Source: Beijerinckiaceae bacterium (GTDB lineage: Bacteria > Pseudomonadota > Alphaproteobacteria > Rhizobiales > Beijerinckiaceae). Taken from it: a stretch of 64,000 nucleotides of DNA. A model generated the notes under the pieces. It saw nothing but the letters and a program-made list of their open reading frames with translations, was not told the DNA's origin and ran no database searches. Made by a program: the position numbers and the translations under genes. Below, in pieces: positions 9,077-17,006 of this stretch. The first letter of the stretch is position 1, and every line of letters begins with the position of its first letter. Where the stretch lies: the NCBI GenBank assembly GCA_027533425.1, contig JAPZUD010000002.1, positions 402,597 to 466,596 on the forward strand, given 5' to 3'.

Positions 9077-9519
9077 GTCGCCTCTCCCGTGCCGAAGGTG
9101 CGGAACCAGATGTCGATGGCAGCCTCGAGGGCATCGAGCGCCCGGTCGACCCGGGGCAGTTCGCGCCGTTCCTCGATCCTGAGGCAGGCATGGCGCGCCG
9201 AGGTGCGGTCGCGGCCAACCATGGCGCCCGCGCGGGTCAACGAGCAGCCGAAGACGACATGCGCAAGGTAGATCGCCGTGTGCCGTGCCTGCACGATGGC
9301 GGCGGCATTGCGTTCCGGCCGCAGGAGCGCCGAAGCGGGAACCCCCTTCCACGCCGCAGCCGAGGCGCGGCAGATCTGATGCTGCATCTGGCGCTGCAGG
9401 GCCCGGACACATCGCCCGGCGGGGTCATCCGCAGCGGGAACGGACCGGCGACGGCTCCGCGGTTCCATTAAGTTAAAGCTTCCGAATATTATAGAATTAC
9501 TGGATAATTGCTCCATCAT
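9073..9519 (-). CDS. Helix-turn-helix protein related to the DnaA C-terminal domain
   Basis: A 148-residue protein whose residues 78-130 resemble domain IV of DnaA: a conserved helix (QARHTAIYLAHVVFG), a turn, and a recognition helix (GRDRTSARHACLRIEERR) in place of the DnaA DHTTV signature. It lacks the AAA+ ATPase region, so it is not an initiator itself; a DNA-binding regulator is more likely. Start choice is open: ATG 9519 has GGAG upstream, while ATG 9468 lies about 20 bp after a perfect TATAAT on this strand (9493-9488), which would put the first start upstream of the transcript. Coupled by ATGA overlap to the DUF6456 gene. Confidence 0.75.
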   Translation of the reverse strand: MMEQLSSNSIIFGSFNLMEPRSRRRSVPAADDPAGRCVRALQRQMQHQICRASAAAWKGVPASALLRPERNAAAIVQARHTAIYLAHVVFGCSLTRAGAMVGRDRTSARHACLRIEERRELPRVDRALDALEAAIDIWFRTFGTGEAT

Positions 9520-9731
9520 GCTTGCTCCGCAACCAATCTCCCCGCGCGAAGGCTAGGGCCCGGCCGGGGCGAAGCTCAATGCTGAAGCGGGCCCGGCAAC
9601 CGGCCCGAAAAAAAGAATTCCCCGCTTTCGTCCGCCTTGTGGACAGTGCCCGCCAGGAGGAGGGACAGGCCGCAACGCGGATCAAAGCAAACGGCAAGCA
9701 ATCGGCCTCGGGCCGGGTTGGAAGAAGGCAC

Positions 9732-9755
9732 AAAAAAAGCGCCCCGCAGGGCGCT
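9732..9755 (-). terminator. Rho-independent terminator of mucR
   Basis: A perfect 7-bp stem (9738-9744 with 9749-9755), a 4-base loop, and seven T residues on the minus-strand transcript (A-run at 9732-9738 of the given strand). It lies about 50 bp downstream of the mucR stop. The rest of 9520-9806 holds no gene I can support. Confidence 0.8.
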
Positions 9756-9806
9756 CTTTCCGGTTCATGGACACTATCCCGTGGAAGCGCTGAAACAGCG
9801 CATCCC

Positions 9807-10223
9807 TCAGCGAGCGCGGCGGCGCTGCTGGCCGAGGCCCATTTCCTTCGCCAGCCGCGACCGGGCGGCTGCATAGTTCGGCGCCACCATCGGATAGTCA
9901 GCCGGCAGGCCCCACTTCTCGCGATACTGCTCGGGCGACATGTTGTACTGCGTGCGAAGATGGCGCTTCAGCGACTTGAACTTCTTCCCGTCTTCCAGGC
10001 AGATGATGTAGTCGTTGTGCACCGACTTCTTGACAGAAACGGCAGGCTTCAGCGGCTCGGCGGCCGTCTCGATGATCGGGGTGCCCACCCGCGTCAGCGC
10101 GGTGTAGACCTCGTTGATCAGGCTCGGAAGATCCGAAGCGGGAACGGAATTGTTGCTGACATAGGCAGACACGATCTCCGCCGCCAATTCGATCAGATCA
10201 CCCTGTTCGATTGTATTCGCCAT
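9807..10223 (-). CDS. mucR: MucR/Ros family transcriptional regulator with altered zinc site
   Basis: A 138-residue DNA-binding regulator; MucR proteins control exopolysaccharide, motility and cell-cycle genes in Rhizobiales by binding AT-rich DNA. The N-terminal helical region (residues 1-50) mediates oligomerisation in the family; residues 70-110 hold the Ros/MucR domain ([22 protein letters not shown]). Of the zinc ligands only Cys75 and His88 remain: the second Cys is Asp78, a change common in MucR, and the last His is replaced (Gln92/Tyr93). Homologues that fold without zinc are known, so loss of DNA binding should not be assumed. The start has AAGGAA upstream, and the upstream region is AT-rich, consistent with autoregulation. 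Confidence 0.93.
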   Translation of the reverse strand: MANTIEQGDLIELAAEIVSAYVSNNSVPASDLPSLINEVYTALTRVGTPIIETAAEPLKPAVSVKKSVHNDYIICLEDGKKFKSLKRHLRTQYNMSPEQYREKWGLPADYPMVAPNYAAARSRLAKEMGLGQQRRRAR

Positions 10224-10555
10224 GAGTATGTTTCCTTCTCTTGTGGCCGGGCAGAGCGTGCCACCCTATTCCTTGTTTTTGTTCGGGCCAAATGTTGAAA
10301 ATGATGATACATTGGTCGTAGGACAAGATATCTTGCGAACACTCGATTCGAGGATTTCAGCCGTCCAGTTTTCTTTCAGCAATATTTTCGGATAGTTGCA
10401 AGCGGTTTTGTGACAAATATCACATAATTTTCCCTCTTGCATCAGGGATTCCCCAGTGAAGGCGCGACCGGTTCGCAGTTCACATTGTCGTTTGTACACT
10501 TGCTGTCTCACGTTGCGTGGCCCATTTTCGGCTCTCGCAAGCATGGAGCCGTGGG
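10224..10555. promoter_or_regulatory. AT-rich divergent regulatory region between mucR and msrB
   Basis: This 332-bp gap is much more AT-rich than its surroundings. It carries the promoter region of mucR on one side and msrB on the other, and includes a perfect CRP-type palindrome. AT-rich tracts with TpA steps are the kind of target MucR proteins bind. A 92-codon open frame on the minus strand inside it has no ribosome site or recognisable domain and is not called. Confidence 0.5.
10409..10424. promoter_or_regulatory. Perfect CRP/FNR-superfamily-type operator
   Basis: The sequence TGTGACAAATATCACA is a perfect inverted repeat of TGTGA with a 6-bp spacer, identical to the enterobacterial CRP consensus. 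It lies about 185 bp upstream of mucR and 130 bp upstream of msrB, in the AT-rich gap. Which regulator binds it here is inference. Confidence 0.5.
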
Positions 10556-10966
10556 ATGAAAGCAGTTCAGAAGGTAATCAAGTCCGAAGCGGAGTGGCGC
10601 GCCCTGCTGACGCCCGAGCAATACCGCGTCCTGCGCGAGCATGGCACCGAATGCGCGTTCACCGGACCGTTCCTCGAAGAAAAGCGAACAGGCACATTCC
10701 ATTGCGCCGGCTGCGATACCGGGTTGTTCCGGACCGACAGCAAGTATGAATCCGGTACGGGCTGGCCGAGTTTCTTCGAGCCGGTGGAGGAGGGCATGGT
10801 CAGCTATCACGAGGACCGCTCCTACGGGATGCGGCGGATCGAGATCCGCTGCGCGGTCTGTGATGGCCATCTCGGGCATGTCTTCCCGGATGGCCCGAAG
10901 CCGACCGGGCGGCGCTATTGCACCAACGGCGCGGCCTTCACCTTCCGTGCCGATCCGGGAGAGTAA
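10556..10966 (+). CDS. msrB: Peptide-methionine (R)-S-oxide reductase MsrB
   Basis: A 136-residue enzyme that reduces methionine-R-sulfoxide in oxidised proteins in the cytosol. Visible hallmarks: zinc-binding pairs CAGC and CAVC, the substrate motif [22 protein letters not shown], and the catalytic Cys in [12 protein letters not shown] near the end. The ATG at 10556 has GGAG seven bases upstream; an earlier in-frame ATG at 10517 is less likely. It is a single gene next to the CRP-like site. No msrA is in the window. Confidence 0.95.
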   Translation: MKAVQKVIKSEAEWRALLTPEQYRVLREHGTECAFTGPFLEEKRTGTFHCAGCDTGLFRTDSKYESGTGWPSFFEPVEEGMVSYHEDRSYGMRRIEIRCAVCDGHLGHVFPDGPKPTGRRYCTNGAAFTFRADPGE

Positions 10967-11045
10967 GACCTCCTCCCTTGTCCCTCCCCCGTATCGCCGG
11001 GCTCCGGAATCCGGCTAGATACGGCGGAGTGATGAGGATTCGCCG

Positions 11046-13157
11046 ATGTCTCGCCTGCCGCCTTTTGCCCATCTCACCCGCCAGCCGCCGATGGCCGCCC
11101 GGAAGCGGGTGAAACGCGTGGTGCATGGCGTGACGCTGGTCGATGACTATGCCTGGCTCCGCGCCCGGAACTGGCAGGCGGTGATCGAGGATCCCAAGCG
11201 CGTACCGCCGGCAATCGGCACCTATCTCCGGCGCGAGAACGCTTTCGCGCGGGAGGCCTTCAAACCGCTGGCCGGCCTGCAGAAGGAGCTGATGGCCGAG
11301 ATGCGCGGCCGCATGCGCGAGGATGAGGCCGAGCCCCCGATGAAGGATGGCGAATGGCTGTATTACGAGCGGTTCCGCAAGCGTCAGCAATATCCGGTCT
11401 TCTGCCGGCGGAAAATCGGATCCCGCCGCGAGCAGATCCTGCTCGACGGGCCGAAGGAGGCGCGCGACGTCGACTACTTCGATATCGGCGCGACCCAGCC
11501 CTCGCCCGACCACAGGCTGATGGTCTGGGCGGCGGATACGACCGGCTCGGAAAGCTATATCCTCCGCGTGCGCGATCTTGCCACCGGCAAGGACCATGAC
11601 CGCCTCTCGCGGACCAATGGCGAGGTGGTCTGGGGCCGCGACGGCCGCTTCTTCTACTATATCGAACTCGATTCCTCGCAGCGGCCCTACCGCGTGATGC
11701 GGCACCGTCTCGGCGAGAAGCAGCGCGACGATATCGAGATCTACCGCGAGGCGGATTCGGGCTGGTTTGTCGGGCTCGATGTCACGCAGGATGACCGCTA
11801 CGGCTTCATCTCGATCCATGACCACGAGACCAGCGAAGTCCTGCTGCTCGATCTTGACGATGCCGCCGAGGTGCCGGTGCCGGTCTTCCCGCGCGTTCAG
11901 GGCGTGGAATACGAGATCGACCATCATGCGGGGTCGCTGATCATCCGCACCAATCATGGCGGGGCGGCGGATTTCAGGATCGTCGCGCTGCCGGTCGGCG
12001 AGACGGATCTCGAGCGGGCGCGCGTGCTGGTGCCCGAAACGCCCGGGCGGATGCTGCTTTCGGTGCATGTGCTGAAGAACTGGCTGATCTGGTCGAGCCT
12101 CGGCGAAGAGGGGCCGCGCATCCATATCCGCCACTGGGAGAGCGGCGCCGAGCGCGTGCTGGCGCCGAAGGCCGCGATCGGCGATATCGCCGCGACGGTC
12201 GGGCTCGAATATGACAGCGACATCCTGCGGCTGGCCTATTCCTCGCCGGTCGATCCGGAAGTGACGCTGGATCTCGACCTCGCCACCGGGGTGGAGACGG
12301 TTCTCAAGGTGCAGGACGTGCCCTCCGGCCATGACCCCTCCGCCTATGTGACCGAGCGGGTTTTCGCTCCGGCGCCGGACGGGGAAACCGTGCCGGTGAC
12401 ACTCCTCAGGCACAAGGATACGCCGGTCGATGGCACGGCCCCTGCCCTGCTCTACGGCTATGGCGCCTATGGCTATGCGATGGATGCCGATTTCGAGACG
12501 GAACGGCTGAGCCTCGTCGATCGCGGCTTCGTCTATGCCATCGCCCATATCCGCGGCGGCACCGAGAAGGGCTTCCGCTGGTACCGCGAGGGCAAGCGCG
12601 AGAAGAAGATCAACAGCTTCACCGATTTCATCGCCGTGGCGGATTTCCTGGTCGCGGAGGGCTATGCCGCGCCAAGGCGGATCGTAGCGCAGGGTGTCTC
12701 CGCGGGCGGGATGCTGATGGGCGGGGTTGCCAATCTCGCCGGCGGGAAATTCGCCGGGATCATCGCCGATGTGCCCTTTGTCGACAGCCTCAACACGATC
12801 CTCGACCCGACCCTGCCACTCACGCCGCCGGAATGGGTGGAATGGGGCAACCCGATCACCGACGAGGCCGCCTTCCACGCCATGCGGGCCTATTCGCCCT
12901 ATGACAATATCACCGCGAAACCCTATCCGCCGATGCTGGTGATCGGCGGGTTGACCGATCCGCGTGTGACGTATTGGGAGCCGGCGAAATTCGTCGCGCG
13001 GCTGCGCGCCACCATGACGGGCGGTGGCCCGGTCCTGCTCTACACCCAGATGGGCGCCGGGCATGGCGGCTCGTCCGGGCGGTTCGAGCAGCTCGATGAT
13101 ATCGCGCGGGTTTTCGCCTTTGCGCTGGAAGTGACGGGGCTGGCGGCGGCGGGATAG
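11046..13157 (+). CDS. ptrB: Oligopeptidase B (prolyl oligopeptidase family S9A)
   Basis: A 703-residue cytosolic serine peptidase cleaving short peptides after basic residues. It has the N-terminal segment and seven-bladed propeller (residues about 10-410), then an alpha/beta hydrolase domain. The nucleophile lies in GVSAGGMLMGG, the family region YGYGAYG and HIRGGTEKGFRWY precede it, the Asp is in GGLTDPRVTYWEP, and the His is in GAGHGGSSGRF. Length is normal for PtrB. Trypsin-like specificity is inferred from family resemblance. It is monocistronic. Confidence 0.93.
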   Translation: MSRLPPFAHLTRQPPMAARKRVKRVVHGVTLVDDYAWLRARNWQAVIEDPKRVPPAIGTYLRRENAFAREAFKPLAGLQKELMAEMRGRMREDEAEPPMKDGEWLYYERFRKRQQYPVFCRRKIGSRREQILLDGPKEARDVDYFDIGATQPSPDHRLMVWAADTTGSESYILRVRDLATGKDHDRLSRTNGEVVWGRDGRFFYYIELDSSQRPYRVMRHRLGEKQRDDIEIYREADSGWFVGLDVTQDDRYGFISIHDHETSEVLLLDLDDAAEVPVPVFPRVQGVEYEIDHHAGSLIIRTNHGGAADFRIVALPVGETDLERARVLVPETPGRMLLSVHVLKNWLIWSSLGEEGPRIHIRHWESGAERVLAPKAAIGDIAATVGLEYDSDILRLAYSSPVDPEVTLDLDLATGVETVLKVQDVPSGHDPSAYVTERVFAPAPDGETVPVTLLRHKDTPVDGTAPALLYGYGAYGYAMDADFETERLSLVDRGFVYAIAHIRGGTEKGFRWYREGKREKKINSFTDFIAVADFLVAEGYAAPRRIVAQGVSAGGMLMGGVANLAGGKFAGIIADVPFVDSLNTILDPTLPLTPPEWVEWGNPITDEAAFHAMRAYSPYDNITAKPYPPMLVIGGLTDPRVTYWEPAKFVARLRATMTGGGPVLLYTQMGAGHGGSSGRFEQLDDIARVFAFALEVTGLAAAG

Positions 13158-13175
13158 TCCCGACACTTCATGACC

Positions 13176-13260
13176 GTCATGCCCTCCCTTGGGGCGGGCA
13201 TCCACGACTTCGGCTTTACCAGGACAAGTCATGGATGGCCGGGCCAAGCCCGGCCATGAC
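13176..13260. repeat. 85-bp palindromic intergenic repeat, copy 1
   Basis: It begins GTCATGCC and ends GGCCATGAC, with an inner GC-rich hairpin (GGCCGGGCC AAG CCCGGCC-like) and a long-range pairing of CATCCACGACTT with AAGTCATGGATG. A second copy of the same length is at 27313-27397. It lies between two gene ends and resembles REP-type elements. Confidence 0.8.
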
Positions 13261-13298
13261 GCCAAGTGCTACAGAAACGGCCATGCGCCGCCTGCCGC

Positions 13299-14324
13299 TC
13301 AGCCCGCGAGCTGGTCGAGATGGCGGCGCAGGTCCTGCAGGGTGGGATAGCGCGTTTCGCCTTCAGGGCCCGCCGCCACGACCGAGCCATCCGAATACAT
13401 CGTGAACCGCGTGCCGCCGGAATCATAGGCGCCGACGACGTCCAGCGTCTCCAGCGGCGGGAGCGGAGGCCGGCCGTCATCGAGGGCAGCCAGATCGGCA
13501 TCGGCAATGAGGCCGGGCACCGGCGCGGGTTCCGGTTCCGGCAGTGGCGCCGGCTCGGGTTCCGGGGCGGGGGCCCGGCCGAGCTGGGCGCGGATTTCCT
13601 GCTCGACCGAGAGGACAGGCGGTTCGGGGATCGCCTGCAGCATCAAGTCCGGCGGTACGGGAATCGGCGTCAATTCCGGCAGGACCGGTGGCGCCAGCGG
13701 CAGCTCCGGATCGACGACGGTGTCAACCGGCGGACTCTCGGCCACCGGATGATCGACAGATGCCGGTCTGTCGACGGGCTGAGGTTCGGCCAAAGGCGGG
13801 GAAGGCCCGTCTTTCCCGGGGCCAGCCTCTGCGCCAAGATCCAGAGCCTCCGGAAGCGCGACCGGCGGCAGGTCGAATACCGGGTCCGGACCAGCAGGCG
13901 GGAGCGCAGCAGCGTCATCCGGCGCTGGCGGAATCGGTTCGACCGCCGGTTCAGGCACGGACGGGGCGGCAAGGGCAATACCGGCCGCAGCACCGGCCGC
14001 AGCACCGGCGGCGAGCATGCCGGCGGCGATGGCGGGCTCTCGACCATGGCGGGGCGCAGCCTCGACCACCGGCTCCGGCATGCGAGGCCGTTCATCCAGC
14101 GTCGCCGCGAGGGCATGCGGTGTCGCGACCCGGCGCAGGGCGGCCAGAAGCGCGCGGGTGGAGAAGCCGATCGCCAGCGTCACCATGCCCGCGACCAGCG
14201 CAAGGATCCCGGCCTGGAAATGCACGAGGCCGAGATCGGTCGGGATCAGGTTCAGGGCACTGACGAGGCCCAGGATGCCACCAAGGACAAGAAGGGCAGC
14301 GACGAGGAAAATCGCGAAAATCAT
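13299..14324 (-). CDS. Membrane protein with long Pro-rich periplasmic or cytoplasmic linker
   Basis: A 341-residue protein with two N-terminal hydrophobic segments (about 2-24 and 36-58), then a third weakly hydrophobic Ala/Gly segment (about 100-120). A linker of nearly 150 residues follows, rich in Pro, Glu and Ala, including PAPEPEPAPLPEPEPAPVPG. It ends with a compact C-terminal module of about 45 residues (GGTRFTMYSDGSVVAAGPEG) that looks like a small beta domain. I do not recognise the function. The gene is alone on its strand, convergent with ptrB and divergent from sodB. Confidence 0.65.
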   Translation of the reverse strand: MIFAIFLVAALLVLGGILGLVSALNLIPTDLGLVHFQAGILALVAGMVTLAIGFSTRALLAALRRVATPHALAATLDERPRMPEPVVEAAPRHGREPAIAAGMLAAGAAAGAAAGIALAAPSVPEPAVEPIPPAPDDAAALPPAGPDPVFDLPPVALPEALDLGAEAGPGKDGPSPPLAEPQPVDRPASVDHPVAESPPVDTVVDPELPLAPPVLPELTPIPVPPDLMLQAIPEPPVLSVEQEIRAQLGRAPAPEPEPAPLPEPEPAPVPGLIADADLAALDDGRPPLPPLETLDVVGAYDSGGTRFTMYSDGSVVAAGPEGETRYPTLQDLRRHLDQLAG

Positions 14325-14570
14325 CGGCTCGCCTTTTATGTACCGGCCTGAATTCCATCAAGAACGACAGGTCAAGGTAAACATTCCGCAAAGACAGCGC
14401 AAACAGCCCCCGCGACCCGGCTGTTCCGGGCTGGAGGACAGCCCGAAACGCCGATCCTCCGGAACAAAGGGCAACAGCCGATTGCCCTTCGGCCCGGGCC
14501 GACTTACATGAAGGCAGCGCGGCCGTTGCGGCCGGCTTTACCGGATTCAGATGTTCGAGGAACCTTCCCC

Positions 14571-15170
14571 ATGTCCTTCACGCTTCCCGACCTCCCCTAC
14601 GCCTATGACGCGCTGCAGCCGTACATGTCGAAGGAGACGCTCGAATACCATCACGACAAGCATCACCTCGCTTACGTGAACAATGGCAACAACCTGCTGA
14701 AGGGCTCGGAATTCGAGGGCAAGAGCCTCGAGGAGATCGTGAAGGGCTCGTTCGGCAAGAATGCCGGCCTCTTCAACAATGCCGGCCAGCATTACAACCA
14801 CATCCATTTCTGGAACTGGATGAAGCCGAATGGCGGAGGTGCCATTCCCGGCGCGCTCGAGAAGAAGATCATCGAGGATCTCGGCTCGGTCGAGAAGATG
14901 AAGGAAGACTTCATCCAGGCCGGCATCACCCAGTTCGGCTCGGGCTGGAACTGGCTGGCCGTGAAGGACGGCAAGATCGTCGTGATGAAGACCGCGAATG
15001 GCGAAAGCCCGCTCGTTCAGGGCGCCAGCCCGATCCTCGGCTGCGACGTGTGGGAGCATTCCTACTATATCGATTACCGCAACCGCCGGCCGGATTACCT
15101 CAAGGCCTTCGTCGAGCATCTCGTGAACTGGGAATACGTGGCCGAGATGTATGCCAAGGCGACCGCCTGA
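14571..15170 (+). CDS. sodB: Superoxide dismutase [Fe]
   Basis: A 199-residue Fe/Mn-family superoxide dismutase that converts superoxide to oxygen and hydrogen peroxide. Metal ligands are visible: the His in YHHDKHHLAYV, the His in GQHYNHIHFWNWM, and the Asp and His in CDVWEHSYYIDY. The Gln in FNNAGQHYNH is typical of the Fe type. No signal peptide is seen, so it acts in the cytosol. The ATG at 14571 is preceded by GAGGAA; the frame is open upstream but the family starts at MSFTLPDLPY. A terminator follows. Confidence 0.96.
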   Translation: MSFTLPDLPYAYDALQPYMSKETLEYHHDKHHLAYVNNGNNLLKGSEFEGKSLEEIVKGSFGKNAGLFNNAGQHYNHIHFWNWMKPNGGGAIPGALEKKIIEDLGSVEKMKEDFIQAGITQFGSGWNWLAVKDGKIVVMKTANGESPLVQGASPILGCDVWEHSYYIDYRNRRPDYLKAFVEHLVNWEYVAEMYAKATA

Positions 15171-15195
15171 CCGCATCGGCCAGGCCGGAACATGG

Positions 15196-15220
15196 AAAAG
15201 GGGCCTCAGGGCCCCTTTTT
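15196..15220 (+). terminator. Rho-independent terminator of sodB
   Basis: AAAAGGGGCC, a TCAG loop and GGCCCCTTTTT form a 10-bp stem with a five-T tail, 26 bp after the sodB stop. Because the arms end in A and T runs it could also act on the other strand. Confidence 0.85.
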
Positions 15221-15288
15221 GCTGTCCGTCAGGAACAAGGCATCGCGCGATGACGAGCGCCCGGCGTCCGGCCCGGCGGAGCCAGGCC

Positions 15289-15510
15289 TCAATCGTGGCC
15301 GTGCGCGTCCTCGTTGATGGTGATCGTCCGCATCTGCGAGAAATCGACCGCAACCGGGGCTTTCGCCTTCATCATCTGGACCTGATAGGTCTTGATGACG
15401 TGTTCGAGGCGGCGATAGACTTCCTGGTAGGTCGCGTCTTCCTTCGGCAGGTTCAGCGGCTTCAGGCAATAGTCGATGATTTCCTTGGGCCGGTCGAAAA
15501 TCTGGCTCAT
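15289..15510 (-). CDS. Small conserved hypothetical protein
   Basis: A 73-residue protein (MSQIFDRPKEIIDYC start) predicted mostly helical and without signal peptide. The start at 15510 is preceded by a strong GAGGAGA ribosome site; the frame is open far upstream without such a site. The C-terminus is acidic and His-containing (NEDAHGHD). No function is evident. It is convergent with sodB and downstream of the DUF486 gene on the same strand. Confidence 0.65.
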   Translation of the reverse strand: MSQIFDRPKEIIDYCLKPLNLPKEDATYQEVYRRLEHVIKTYQVQMMKAKAPVAVDFSQMRTITINEDAHGHD

Positions 15511-15617
15511 GATGCGTCTCCTCACCGCGTGCCGAACGATTCCGGCGATGGTTTCCCTTAACAGCCCTGAAGGGCGGGCCGCAATCCTCCCCTTGGCGGA
15601 GAGGATGGCGTGTTGTG

Positions 15618-15974
15618 CTATTTTGCCTGGAATACGAACCAGGCGCCGGCACAGATCAGCGCGAAGCCGATCCCGTGGTTCAGCGTCAGCTTCTCGCCGA
15701 GATAGAGCACCGAAAAACCGGCGAAGACCACCAGAGTGATCACTTCCTGGATCGTCTTCAGCTCCGCCGCGGAATAGACCGCATGGCCCATCCGGTTGGC
15801 CGGCACGGCGAGGCAATATTCGATGAAGGCAATGCCCCAGCTGGCGAGGATCACGACCGGCAGGGCTGTCGTCTTGAACTTCAGATGGCCATACCAGGCG
15901 AGGGTCATGAAGACATTCGAGGCCAGCAGCAGCAGGATCGGCCAGAGATAGGCAGGATTGATTGTGGAGGGCAT
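15618..15974 (-). CDS. DMT-type small membrane protein (DUF486)
   Basis: A 118-residue protein with four predicted transmembrane helices, matching the DUF486 branch of the drug/metabolite transporter superfamily. Segments include LWPILLLLASNVFMTLAWYGHLK near the start and the conserved FAVF-like region VVFAGFSVLYLGEKLTLNH near the end. Members are half-size like SMR proteins and would act as dimers. The substrate is unknown. It is separated from its neighbours by about 80-100 bp. Confidence 0.9.
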   Translation of the reverse strand: MPSTINPAYLWPILLLLASNVFMTLAWYGHLKFKTTALPVVILASWGIAFIEYCLAVPANRMGHAVYSAAELKTIQEVITLVVFAGFSVLYLGEKLTLNHGIGFALICAGAWFVFQAK

Positions 15975-16054
15975 GGGGTTTCCGGAGACGAGGGAATCAC
16001 CCGGAGAGCGTGGCGGGTTTGCCCCTCCTTGTCATGGGGGCGCGGGCGAGGCCC

Positions 16055-16891
16055 CTACCCTGCCATCCGCGCGAGCTGCATCCCGGCAGCGGCGCAGATC
16101 TCGCTGAAGCGGTCCGAACGGAAGAAGGCGAGTTCGGTCAGCCGGCTGTCGGTGGCCGGGTCGAGTGCGCGCAGGGCATCATCCACCTCGCCGGGATGGC
16201 ACATGACGAGATGAGCCGGGCCGGGCGCAACGAGATAGCTGGCGAAATCGGCGCCATAATCGGCCGCGGGGTCGAAGGCGGAATAGCCGGCGAAGCCCCG
16301 GTTGAGGCGGAAGCCTGCCTCGGCCATCCGGCGGCTGAACGGCCCGGCCAGCAGGGCCAGAAGCCGCGCCTTGCGGGCGAAACGGCCGCGGGCGCGGATC
16401 GCGGCGGGGCTGTCGCCGGGATCGCGGATCCACGGTTCGCGGCCGGGATAGCGCCGCGCCAGCACGGCGAGCAGCGCACGGCGGATGCCGGGAAGCGCAT
16501 GGACATGCTGGTGACCATCAATGAAATCCGGGCGCATGCCCATGGCCTGCTCGAACGCGTCGAGCTGGGCCTCGATCTCGCGCATGATCGCGTCGAGGGG
16601 CAGCGCCCCCGCCACGGCCCGCGCCAGCAGGGCGGGCAACTTCGGCTGGGCACGGTTTTCCGTCCAGCCCTCGCCCGCCGTCAGGGCCTCGCCGCAGGTC
16701 AGCGAGAGATGGACACCGAGATCGGCCGTGCCGGCCATGGCGCGGAGATCGCGTGCGGCTTCTGGCCATGACGGGCGGTTGGTCATGGCGCCTGTGGCAG
16801 TCATGCGCCCGGCTTCCAGCAGCGCGAGGATGCCCCGGCTGACGGCGGGCGTCATCGCATAATCATCGGCACAGAGAACAAGCGGCACCAT
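16055..16891 (-). CDS. ChbG/YdjC/HpnK-type carbohydrate deacetylase
   Basis: A protein of about 278 residues in the YdjC family, metal-dependent enzymes that remove acetyl groups from N-acetylated sugars; HpnK in hopanoid clusters belongs to the same family. Motifs: the LCADDYAMTPAVSRGI metal Asp pair near the start, GVHLSLTCGEAL, and DGHQHVHALP in the middle, with HPGEVDD near the end. I start it at the Met before VPLVLCADD; two more Met codons lie upstream. It is divergent from a GT2 glycosyltransferase, so a role in modifying a surface or lipid-linked sugar is plausible but inferred. Confidence 0.85.
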   Translation of the reverse strand: MVPLVLCADDYAMTPAVSRGILALLEAGRMTATGAMTNRPSWPEAARDLRAMAGTADLGVHLSLTCGEALTAGEGWTENRAQPKLPALLARAVAGALPLDAIMREIEAQLDAFEQAMGMRPDFIDGHQHVHALPGIRRALLAVLARRYPGREPWIRDPGDSPAAIRARGRFARKARLLALLAGPFSRRMAEAGFRLNRGFAGYSAFDPAADYGADFASYLVAPGPAHLVMCHPGEVDDALRALDPATDSRLTELAFFRSDRFSEICAAAGMQLARMAG

Positions 16892-17006
16892 CAAGCTTCC
16901 ATTCATGCGGTCCATGAGAGTAACAGGGGAATGCCGGCCGCCTTCAGGGGCTTACCCTGCCTGCGCGGCCGCGGAAAGCCGTCCTGTTGTCAACCTGAGT
17001 CCGAGC

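Noticed and set aside
10266..10544. A 92-codon open frame on the minus strand between mucR and msrB
   Set aside because: No ribosome site, no homologous pattern and unusual codon use; the region looks regulatory.
10938..13265. A 775-codon open frame on the minus strand opposite ptrB
   Set aside because: Shadow of a high-GC3 gene; sense strand carries intact serine peptidase motifs.
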